From: Saccharina japonica
Lineage: Eukaryota; Sar; Phaeophyceae; Laminariales; Laminariaceae
NCBI GenBank assembly: GCA_008828725.1
Contig: MEHQ01000818.1
Span: 1-64,000, forward strand
Reading direction: 5' to 3'
DNA length: 64,000 nucleotides
In this document: piece after piece, positions 39,401 through 51,400 of the stretch
Numbering within the stretch: the first letter of the stretch is position 1
How the letters are laid out: every line of letters begins with the position of its first letter
Notes under the pieces: generated by a model
Told to the model about the DNA's origin: nothing
The model's database searches: none
The model's input: the letters and a program-made list of their open reading frames with translations, nothing else
Program-made: the position numbers and the translations under genes

Positions 39401-42400
39401 TGGTTTGGGCGAACATCTCGGCGCTCGACGTATTTGAATATATGTTGACATTCTACCTGAGTGTACATCCTTTGCCTGTGAAAATCAGTCGTGGTTTGCC
39501 CATGTTGGTATATCGTGAATGTGACCTAGCTACACTGCAGGAAGCCACACTTCATACAAATGACAATGCTGTCGCCTACACCGCGATCATTGTTCCGAAA
39601 ATATATACTTGCCCGCTTGCCATACTTGCTCGCCTATCCCAGGTCCCACTCAAGTCCCCACGGAACCCCCCGTCACTCAGGGCCAAACGACCCAAGCACC
39701 GTCTATCACAATCGGTTAGTGCAGTCCATATATGAAGGAACGATGTACTTGACGCTTACTGTGTGTTTCTCGCTGCTACTACTGATAGACCCAGACCCAA
39801 GTATGCATGGATGGTGAAGGCCGCCACAAAACGGCCAGTATTGAGGTCGGTTACTTCTGAAATTCGTCATTGGAGCGATGCCTCCGATGCTTGATGTCGT
39901 TGGATATGTGTTGTGAAGTGTACTTGAGAGTACAACTTTAGCCTATGTAGGGCCTTTATTAATTGCCTACGTTGTACTATCGTTTAATCCGACCAAGTTA
40001 TAATGCTGCATGATGCACGTCATATGATTGACGCCGTCGTCACCGACACCGCGGTCGGCGTTCCGAACGTCTTCGCTGGTATTCTTGCCACACTCGCACG
40101 CCTATCCCAGGTCCCACTCAAGTAGCCAAGGAAACCGCTATCGCCCAGAGCAAGACGACACAAGCACCGTCCAACACCATCGGTTAGTACAGTCCATATC
40201 TGAAGGAACCATGTACCTGATGCGTACTTTGTGATTTTTGTTGCCATTACCGATAAACCAAGACCCAAGTGTACGTGGATGTCGGAGTTCGTCGCCATAT
40301 GGCCAATATTGAGGTCGGCTACCTCTGAAATTCGTCATTGGACCGATCCCTCAGATGCTAGATGTCTTTGAATTTTGTTGTAAACTCCCCTTGAGAGTAC
40401 AACCTTCGTCTATGTAGGGCCTTTGTTAATTGCCTATGTTGTACTATCGTAAATCCGATCATATTATAATGCTGCATGCTACACGTCATATGTTTGACGC
40501 CACCGTTACCGACACCGCGGTCGGCGTTCCGAACGTCTTTGCTCGACTCTTTGCCACACTCGCATGCCTACCCCAGGTCCCACCCAAGTCGTCAAGGAAA
40601 CCGCTATCACCCAGAGCGGAACAACTCCAGCACCGTCCAACACCATCGGTTAGTGCTACCCGCATCTGAGTAAACCATGTAGTTGACGCACACCATGTGT
40701 TTTGCGTTGTTAATACCGCCAAAGCCAGAACCAAGTAATTGTGCTAATTGGAGTTCGTCAAACGCAGGCCCGTATTGAGGTCGGCTATATCTGTAGTTCG
40801 TGGTCTTGGCGAACATCTCGACTCTCGAAGTATTCGAATCTCTGTTGATGCTCAACCCTAGTGTAAATCCTTCGCCTGCGAAAATCAATCGTGTGTTGCT
40901 CACATCTGAAGGAACAATATAGTCGATGCACAACGTGTGTTTGACACTGCGAATACCGCCAAAGACATAACCGAATATCTATGGATATTGGAGGTAGTCA
41001 GTCACAGGGCAGTATTGAGGCCGGCTGCCTCTGCAGTTCGTCGTTGGAGCGATGCCCTCAGAGCTAGACGTCTTCAAATGACAGTTGTAAACGCCACCTT
41101 AGAGTACACCCGTAGTCTGTGTGGATCCATCGTGAATTGCTTATGCTGCACTATCCCTAGTCCGATCTAGCTAAAATACCAGATGCCACACAATATGAAC
41201 TTGACGACGACTATATGTCGATGTTGGGGAGCGTCAGAAACAGGCCAATGTTGCGGTCAACTACCTCTGTAAATCGTCATTTAAGCGATTCATACGACGA
41301 TAGACATGTTTGGATATCACTGGAAACACTACGAGTGTACCCCCCCTGTCTGGGTGCAGCCTTCGTGAAAAAACCCTATGCTGTACCATCGCCATTCCGA
41401 AGTAGTTATAATGACAGTTGACGAAATTGACGTCGCCATCACTGATACCGCGGTCGGCGTTCCGAACACCTCTGCTCACCCGTTTGCCATTATTGTACGC
41501 CTACCCCAGGTCCTATTGGAGTTGACAAGGAAAACCCAATCACCGAGGGCCCAACAACCCTGGCGCCGTCCAACATCATCGGTCAGTGTTGCCCAGATCG
41601 TTAGTTACCATATTGTGGATGCATACCATGCGTTTCACTTTGCTACAGCTGCTAAAGTCAGACCCAAGTGTATGTGGATATTCGATGTCGCCCACAGGCC
41701 GGCAAATATTTCGGCTACGTTTGTAATTCGTTATTTGAGTGACCCCCTCGACGTGACAAGTCTTCGAATATCCACCGCACACACTAGTGTAGTCGACTTT
41801 CGGTGATACGTGTTTATATGTCAACTGTTGTGGAACCTGGGGTAGGAGTACGAGTACATCAAGAAGGCGTGCAGAGGTGTTCGGAACGCAGACCGCAATG
41901 TCGGTGACGGCGCCGTCAATTTGCATATATGTAGCACCCGGCACATTGTAACTGGATTGGATTGGCAACAGCACCACATAGTCTATTCAGGATGGTGGTA
42001 CGTTGTTATCCTCGCTCATTTCTTCTTACGCCTGCCCCTTGATGCCCTGTTCACCGAACCCCCATGCCAGATCCAACACAACCGCCAACGAGAGATGCAT
42101 CAACTCCGAGCCCGACGTTGTCAGCGACGAGCCCTGACCCATTCATCGAGCCAGCGGCTACGACACCGGTACCGACACGAGTAGCTGATCACACATCAGC
42201 CCCAGAGTCAGTCACATCGTCCGCGCCCCCACGTGTGGCGCCATTCTCAGCAATACGGCCCACACAGGAAGGAACCATTTCCCCGATTATATCACCATCG
42301 TCTGCACCAGTATCGCCTACTCCCGAAGCGCCGTTACCCACACAAACTGCTGTGGTTCCATCATCGGGGTCTCCCGTCACAGGTAAGGGAGCGCGCGGAC

Positions 42401-45400
42401 GAAACACTGTTTAGGAATGGTCGGGTACATTGTATGTGCTTGCCAGCGTGAGCTATGCGCCGTCTATGTATGGTAACTTCGTATTTTTCTCCAGGGGTAG
42501 CTTCACGACGGGCGACACTTGGCATTATACCCAGTTTCATTACATGAATGTAAAAACATTGTGATTAGTGGTTTTTCTGCTCGTACACCCCACACGTTTA
42601 ATGTGGTAGATCACGGAAGGAGCCCCGCGGATAGAGTGGCCAATGGAATGCTTGACTCATACGACGCGGAACCTCCCATGCTGATAAGTGCTACTAGCTA
42701 CACATCATGTTTATATATGTAGGCGCTTCTCGCAATCTCTACGAGTGGTGGAAAATCAAATATTGCACCAGGTATCGTTAACGACGTGCACCGTCAACCT
42801 CTTAGCTTAAGATTATACCGTCTCACTGTGCCTTGACAACGTATTCCCCCAACGCAAACACCATCGCCAACCCCATCGCCAACGGCAGTTCGTTTAACTT
42901 CCGGCCCAACTTCGTTGAAGACGCCAGCTCCTTCAACACAACCGGCAGCCGCCGCTCCAGTGCCGACGACAGTATCCCATCCGACATCAGCCCCGGCGTC
43001 AGTTATTGTTTCCGAAGTACCCACTGCTGTGCTCATCTCCAGAACACCATCGACGACGGAACCAACGCTTCCATCTATTCTACCACCGTCGTCTGCATCA
43101 CCATCGTATACTTCCGAAACGCTGGCGCCCACAACAACTACGGCCACTCAAACATCGGAGGCTGCCGTCACAGGTGAGAGAGCGGGCGGAATAAGCTTTG
43201 TCTAGGAAAGGGGGAATGTAGCGTTAATGTACATCTTGTTTTCATTTTGGGGGAGCTTTATGATAGGTGACCCTAGGCATTATGCCCTTTTCATGTCGTT
43301 AACGTCAACGCGATGTGGTGCCTGGATGGTCTGCTGGTTAATGACGATATTCGATTGTTGGCAGGTCGCGTAACGAGCTCCGTAAAGGTGACTTACTCAA
43401 CGATTGACGCGTAAGAAGTAGGATATCGCATGCTAATAGGGATTGCACTCTCTTGCTAGCTAAACGGAATTTAGAGATGTTTCGTTCACTCTCTGAAGAC
43501 GGTGGAAACTATTTCACACCAAGTATCGTCTTAGAAAAGCAAAGGTTTCCTCTTAGGTCGATATTCATCCGTTTTCCTGCCCCTTGATGACCAATTCCTC
43601 AAACACGAACGACAGTACCAACACCATCGGCAATGGAACTTCAGACAACGCCCAGTCCAATTTCAGTGACGCCACCACCTCCTTCAAATCCGTTTGCGGG
43701 AGAAACTCGAGTGCCGGCAGCAGTAGTTGATCTGACGTCATCCCCGGAGTTAGTCGTCGATGAAGAACCACCAACTATAACAGACTTCTCCGAAACGCCG
43801 TCAACAATGGAACCAACGCTTTTGGCCATTCTACTGCCGTGGTCTGCACCAATATTGCCTGCTATCGAAACGCTGGCGCCCACAGAAGGTACTGTCGTTC
43901 CACCATCGGAGGCTCTCGTCGAAGGTGAGAGAGCGCGTGGAAGAAGCACCGCATATAAATGATGGTATACGTAGTTCGGTGCTGGTCAGTGTGGGCTATG
44001 GGACGTGTATGTAGATCGAAATTTGTTTTGATACTGGGGTAGCTTCATGACGGGCGACACCAGTCTCTAACCTCCTTTTCGTGGCTATCATACCCAAACC
44101 CTGCGTTTTCTGGTGGTGCTGTTCGTACACACTGCTATTTTAATGTGGTAGACCTCGAAAGGGGCCAAACCGCCAAAATGACTAACGCAATTCTCCAAGC
44201 ACCGACTTTTTACCTCGATATGACATCGCGTACACCCGTGACATGATGACTCATTTGCCTACACCCAATGACAGTCCAAACCCCATCACCAACGGCAGTT
44301 GGTTCATCTCCAAGTACAACGATTTCAGCGGTGATTACAGCTCCTTCGATGCAGCCAGCGGTTGCCACGCCAGTACCGGCAGCAGCAGCCGACCCCACGT
44401 CAGCCCCGGAGTCAATCACTGGTTCAGAGCCACCAACTGTTGCCCCCTTCCCCGGAATACCGAGGACAATGGAACCGACGCTGCCCCCGAACACATCACC
44501 GCCTGCGTCGACATCGGCTGCAGTCGAATCGCTAGAGCCCACAGCAACGACTGTGGCTCTATCCTCGGTGAATTCCGTCCCAGGTGAGAGCGCGGACGAC
44601 ATTACCATTGCCCATGACTGTTTTCGACATGCCGGCAGTGCTAGCACCGTGTGTTTTAAACGGCTAGAGTCTGACTATAGTCACTCGAGCGCTTTACGTA
44701 CTACATGCCGGTCACTTTTAGAGATTCCAGACGCCAAACCCGCTTGATTGGCATGGGTTTTCTGCGAACACGGCGTACGTCGTGTTTGGGGTTCTAGTAC
44801 ACGCAGAATGTTCGGTGTTACATGCTATAATTCGCGAGATAATCCGTAAAATGGACCAGCGGCATGTTCGCCACACCAGACCTCACGTTTCAACGTGCAA
44901 GGCCTTTCCTCTACGGCGACACAGCGTTTTCCAGATTCATCCCTCTACGACGCTTCGGCTGGTAGAAAAGTGTGCATCGTGTGGGGCGTGCGGCCTATAA
45001 CCCTGCTGATGGTTCCGAGGTAAACCATTCCGTCTATACTTCCGACTTTATGCCGCGTCCCCCCTAACTGATGCCAGTGCCAACACGAGCACCAACCGCT
45101 GTTCGTTTAACACCGAGTCTAACTTCTTCAGTGACGCCCCCGGCTTCTTCAAACCTGCTAGTGACCGCCCATCCAGTTCCCACCGCACTCTTCGATCAGA
45201 CCACAATCTCGGAGCCATTTACTCTTTCAGTGCCCCCAACAGCTGCATCGTTTCCCGAACCACCATCAACAGCGGAGCCAACGCTCTTGCCGCTTACACC
45301 ACCGTCGTCGGCACCAATACCGCCTACTGTCGAAGCTGGTACTGTGGCTCGGTCCTCAGAGGATCGAGTCCGGGGTGGGACCGTGTACAGCAGAAGCACT

Positions 45401-48400
45401 GTCTAGAAACGACATACGAACTATGTTCGTCCCCAGCTATGATACTGTGTATGAACAAGTTTCCTCTGCATCGTTTGCGAACATAGTATGCATGTCCGTA
45501 TCAGTGGTTGAAGTGTCAAACACGTTTGAATGTTTGCATACGTTCCCCGGGTAATCGGTTTAGTTCATATTCGCGCTGTTCTCCTCACGTTTCCGTGTGC
45601 TACAGTGGAAGTCGCAAGAACTTCCACACGCCTAATGGTTCAACGTAAAGCCTACCACATTGAACCTCACATCTCAACGGGCAGTGGCTTTGCTTGACGG
45701 CTACAATTCGTTGCCCATTTTCACCGACGTCTACCTGTATGTGGGTCTTGGTATATTATGCATCGTTTGTGACGTACGCCCTACCGTTTCCCCGCGATAC
45801 GTCTCTGACTCGATGGTGCGCTCCCACAACCGTACGCCAGTGCCAACGCCATCGCCAACGACTGTTCGCCCATCGCCGAGTCCGACCGCAGTGACGCCAC
45901 CAGCTTCTTCAATCCACCCAGCAGCTGGTACTCCATGGCCGACAAGAGTAGCTCCTTCGACGACAGCACCAGCATCAGCTACTCGTTCAGAGCCTGTAAT
46001 CGCTGCGCCATTTTCGGAATCACCAACGACTACGACAATGCACCCGACCTCTTCGTCGAATCTACTACCGTCGTCTGCACCAATATTGGCTCCTTTTAAA
46101 CCTATGCCGGCCACAATTACTACATTAGGTCCGTTGCCGGAGAAGCCCGTCGTAGGTGAGAGTGTGTACGAAAACACCCCCGTGTAGTATTGTGTCTATA
46201 TTTGTGTTCGGCTAGTCACCATGCATGCTAAACTGGTTAATTCTTCCGACACGACTTTCGGATCCGTCACACAGTTGTCGACAGGAAGATTAAGCTGCGC
46301 CCGGCGTGGAGAGTTGTATGTTTTTTTTTATTGGCAGGCGGCATCGGTCCTGTTTGTTATTCTCGCACGCTGCGTATTCGTAACTATGCTAGAACGTGAA
46401 GGAACCCACACGCCAGATGGATGAACGATCGCTTTGCAACATGGTACCACAGGTTCCAACGAGGGGTGTATTCCCTCGCCAGCCGCAGAGTGTCGAACCT
46501 GATAATAGCCATTGATAAATTTGTGGGTACGTCAAAATTCGATATCGTTGAGGACGTGCAGGCCGATGTCGTTAAACCTTTTATCGATGCCATGCTCTTC
46601 ACGCCTCTGCTTTAATCACCTGCTACGACAAACCCGATGCTAGTCTTAACACCATCACCGACGACAATGCGTTCATCTCCAAATCCGATTGTTTCAGGCA
46701 CGGAGCAAGCTCCTTCTATCCAACCAAAGCATGGGGCACCAGTTCCGACAGCAGTAGCCGATTCGACATCCAATTCGCCGGCGACTCCAATCTCTGCCCC
46801 TTTCTCCGGAGTATCGCCTATGATGACAATACAACCGATGTCTTCGACAAGTTTACCACTGTCGTCTGCACCAATAGCAGCTACTGTAGACACTATGGTG
46901 CCGACGGGTTCTACGATGGCTCCATCCTCAGGGACTACCGACGGAGGTAAGAGCGAGCGCGGTAGAATCTGCCAAGCGCTGTTAATGTGTACGTTGTAAG
47001 TGCCAGCCGACGTAAAAGGTTTTACTATGAGGTTTCGGATGGCACGCGCCTGGACTCCTTGACGAAGTTCTCAACCGCACTAAGCAGCGGCGCGAGGCGG
47101 ATTTGAATGCTTAGGGTGAACGAACAGCTTCGCTTCTACTTGCGCTGTTCCTGCACTCCGACGTGTTCAGATCGACTGAAGTACTACCACACGTGACCTC
47201 AAATACAAAACGGCGATGAGCCACCCCGCTCTACGCCCTTGTGCAGCGCCAGCGATCTTTGTCGGTAGTGCTATTTAAGTTGGTATGCCTGAAATATGTC
47301 ACATACGCCGGCTAGGCTTTGCTCGATCATCTATGTGGTGCTGTTAGCACCCAATATTAGCCTGATCAACACTCACGGTAAACCAAACGGAGCTGAAGGA
47401 AGGGGCATCCTGTCACGTTCTGCTGGTAACTTCCTGTCGATGCCCTTACAAACGTCACCATTTGTCCCGGACATTGGTTGTTCGACTTCTTTATAGGCTT
47501 TGATTTAGAAACATCGGTAAACGCTCTTAGAAGGGTCTCTGTTCGCCCTCACAATGGAGTTTGGACTGGTTTTGCTAGCTCGTACATATATCGGAATATC
47601 AGTCCGAGCCCCGGTACGACAGGGCTTAATATAATATTCTCGTTGTTTCCGGTGTCGCTGTCTTGGCTCCGCATGCTTCATGTCACCCAGCGGCGGTCAA
47701 GGTGTATGTACCATTTGCCCCTCCTGCAGAATCGGAAACGCCTTCAACGCCGATCGCTGATAGTGATCCAGTGACAGAAACGCCTGTGGAAGCACCACCG
47801 GCTCAAGGTTCTCCATCGACTGGACGACCAGTTACCGAGCCAATAGCACGGGACATAGATGAAGCCTCGCCGACTGGACAGAGTCCCACACGCACCGACC
47901 CGAGTACGGAAGTACCTGTTCACACGCCTGTACCAACGCCTGTCGTAACGCCGATCTCTGAGAATGTTCCCATGCCAGAATCGCCTGCGAAAGAACCGAT
48001 AATACAGGACTCGCCAGAGGCTGAACCGCTAGGTGCTGAGCCAGCCGTAAGCAAGGTCGATACTGTGGCACCAACTGCGGAGCACCCGCCGTTCCTGCCA
48101 CAGCCAGTTGCCGAGCCGACAACAAGTGACAGTGAGGCAGGTTCGACAACGGCGGAAAGCTCAACCCAAAACGACTCTAGCGCGGAGCCACCTGTTGAAA
48201 CTCCCGTGGTACCACCAATCGCTGAGAATGCTCCCGTGGCAGGAGCGACTGCAAAAACACCGTTGCCAGTGGGTCCTCCAGCTGCAGGAGAATCAAGTCC
48301 CGAGCCGACGACATACAATGTCGATGACGTGGCACCAAAGGCGCAGAGCCCAACGCTCATCGGTCCGATTGCTGTACCTGCTAGTCAAGCGCCTTTGGAC

Positions 48401-51400
48401 AAAGCAACCGGCAACAACGCTCCGGCGGCAGTAGACGTTGTCAAACAACCGCTGGCACAGAGGCGTCCAGTGATAGAACAGCCAGTTTCTACGGCCACAG
48501 CAAACGAGGTAGATGCAGGCGTACCACCGGCGGAAAGCCCCACATTCATGGACTCCATTGCCAAACCTTCTAGCCAAGCACCTGTGCAAACGATAATCTC
48601 CGAGGATGATCCTGCGGCAGTACAACCCGTGGAAACACCGGTAGCACAGGGGTCGCCAGCAGAGGAACAGCCGGTTTCTGCGCCTGCAGCAACAACTGGC
48701 GAAATAGGGTCCCCAACGATAATGGGCCCAACATTCGTGAACCCGATTTCGCAAAGTCCTGGTCAAGCACCCGTAAACACAGCGACCGCTGGTCATTCTC
48801 CAGTGGCGGGGGCGCCTGCGGCAACACCAGTGGCACTGGTGTCACAGGATTCACCATCGGCAGAGCAGCCAGTTGCTGCGCCAACAACAAACGCCGTCAC
48901 AGTAGCCCCACCATCCGTAGAAACTCCTGCTCAACCTTCTGTGGAAACGATAAACGATGATAATTCCCCAGCCGTAGAACAGCCAGTTTCTGCTCCGGCG
49001 GCCGAACACGAGGTAGAAATAGCAGCGCCAGCGGTAGAGCAACCGTTTGAGGCGCCGACAGAAAGCGGTATAATTGTGGTGGCACCAACCGAGCAGAACC
49101 CGACACCCATCGTCCAGACTTCTGAAGCCCCTGGCCAAGGTCCTGTGGAAGCAGCGATTGCCGAGAATGCTCCGGTGGTAGAAGAGCCGGTTGCACAGGC
49201 GTTTCCAGCAGTAGCACAGCCAGTTTCGTCGCCGCCCGCAAACGAGGTAAACGTCGCACCGCCAACGGTGGAGCGCCCAATGCCCTCTGGTCCGTATACG
49301 GAGCCTGCGCTTTCACCCATTAGCGCTACTGCCTCTAATCCGGTGGTTGCCGACGAACTTGATCCCGAACCGACGGTTGTGTTCCCGTCAACAGTAGCAG
49401 AGCTTCCTCCATCACGCACCCCATCAGATCCAGGCTCATCTCCTGTAGCCAAAGTCGAGCCTGCGTCTGCAGCTTCCCCTTTGTTTGGTTCGCCGACCAT
49501 AGCGCCGTCATCAACCGCACAAGAGGTAGGTGGAAGTACCTCATGCCAGGCTATATATGATGGTATCAACCGTTGTTAACCTTCAGTGTGGACGTATTCA
49601 CAAATCGTGTTCAGCGATTAGTTGTTTCCGTATGGTACAACGAGCCCATTGTGGTTCCTGCTTACACTATTTTAAGTTTGGAAAGCGACACTTGTTGTTT
49701 GATTTAGATGTCTCCTCCTGGCGATGAATGCGCCGGGATTTTGGAACGACTACACGCACCCCGAAAGTACATCGTGAACATGCGTGCTGGGGCGCGTTTG
49801 CAAGATGTTGATTTCACATAAACGATAGCCACCCTAAATATCACGTGAGCCCTGACGGAAGACGCTCGATTATGGCTAACAACGTTTCTGTCATACACTG
49901 CTTGAAACACCTGCATGCCGAATCTGACGTTTTGTTTTCGCTTTCAAATCAATTTCTTCCCAAAGGTACTTCGTCCTGTCGCTGTAGCGGCGAAAGCTAC
50001 GTCCGTCCTGGCCATGGGTGGAGTGGCCACTGCCACTGGCTGCAGCCTGTTCGCCGGCACTGGGGGTGCATCAGGGGCAGTTTATTTTGAGAATGGGGTG
50101 AGTTCAAACACACCGGTTTGGTTGCAACAACGAAAACTATTGCACGGTGGAATGAGCCCAGGAAGTGTCCATCATGCCACAGCCTCTATTATACCAATCA
50201 TAAACCCGTATCAAGCAGTGGAATCAATCAAAATTTCATTGTTGATATAGTCAGTACACGACATCTAATCAAGTCAATGGGTGAACGATTGGCTGAAGAG
50301 GAGCATACCCCTGTGTTTAATGCGAATTGCGTTTGGTGCTGTATGCTATTAGGCAGAGGGCATCTGCCGTTTGGTTGCCACCGGGAACAAACGGGATGAT
50401 CTCGAAGCAATATTATACTTGGCAGACAGCGTGTTTCCTCCGGTGCAGTATACATTTCGGTGGCTGCGCAGCATGTCACCTCCTGATATTCCATAAATCG
50501 GAGCATATACCCTTTCATGACGTTTGCTGTCCTCGTCGGGTTGTTGTTTTCAGGAGCACTCGTGGATCTCCTCCGGGCAAAGCACCTCCAGGATCCGTGC
50601 GCCATCAGCGACAATAGCTATGGTGCTCATTGGTCAGATGCAATTTATTGCAACGCTATCGCTGGTGGACCATACTGGGGCTGAAGACTCGTGGGTGTTG
50701 GAGTTCTCTCAATACCTCAGGTCTGATAGAAAGGCCAGCCACGCAGTAAGCTCCTTTACAAAAGATGAGAAAATCCAGTACTCTAGAATACTGTACCTGT
50801 AAAATTAAAACCCAATCCACAGCCTGGCTGGAATTTGAGCAGGCATTGGAACCACAGGCGGACTGAATGAAAACTATCATATTGCACAACAATGCATGAA
50901 CATTGCGCTTCTCCGGTAGGTGGGCGAATCTCTGGCCTACGGCAGGCGTCGTCGAACAGTTCACACCATTAACGATAACTCGAGGACTCCAAGAAGCAGA
51001 TAATTCGTGTCGGTTTGAGCTTGCAGAAGCTGGGTCAAACGATATCGGCGCGGTCGTGTTCATCGGAAACCTTGTGCTTTTCGCGACGGTCTTCCTGGCT
51101 ATCGTTCTCCTCCACGTGCTACTGGCGTCTGGTGCTGAGGCGTTTTGGCTGACAAAGGTGACGTTTCTCACGCGTATGTCGCTCCCTGTCGTTCCTATAT
51201 TACAGCGTGCGGATCCCCACATTTATCATTGAGTGGGTGTTCTAGTCTGGCTGTTATACTGGTATTCACGAAGCAACTACGACCTCTCCACGCTCATCGT
51301 TTCGTAATTACCTGCAGGAACAGGCCCAAGAGGAGATTGAAGTGGCTCAGTTGCATGGAACTCCCATTCGTGGACTATCAACTAACCCGTGGAGCACATC

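Larger units (their letters stand above)
9300..41790 (+). repeat. tandem array of class C units (about 446-474 bp period)
   Basis: About 70 diverged head-to-tail units. Each has a conserved stretch CACCGACACCGCGGTCGGCG, then TCGCC-rich pyrimidine tract, the acceptor, one 72-nt exon and a GGTCAGTGCTGCC-like donor. After that come AACCTGAGTGTACTGC, GTGTAGCGCCATCGTGAATT and TACAACCTAGTTACAATACC motifs. Successive exon starts lie for example 463, 467, 467, 456, 451, 463, 463, 472, 453 and 471 bp apart between 14.2 and 18.9 kb. The array is interrupted by a MITE at 26.9 kb and a LINE at 35.4-37.1 kb. Confidence 0.88.
42383..47729 (+). other. introns between the long P/T exons
   Basis: Six gaps of about 440-700 bp between L1-L7 and one of 783 bp before the 1.8-kb exon. 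They share motifs, for example a TGGGGTAGCTTCATGACGGGC-like stretch near 42,495, 43,250 and 44,036, so this block also grew by duplication of exon plus intron. I see no other coding segment in them. Confidence 0.55.

Noticed and set aside
1..41800. CRISPR-like array (regular repeats and spacers)
   Set aside because: Units are about 460 bp, diverged and exon-bearing. There are no short identical repeats with unique spacers and no cas genes, and the DNA is eukaryotic.
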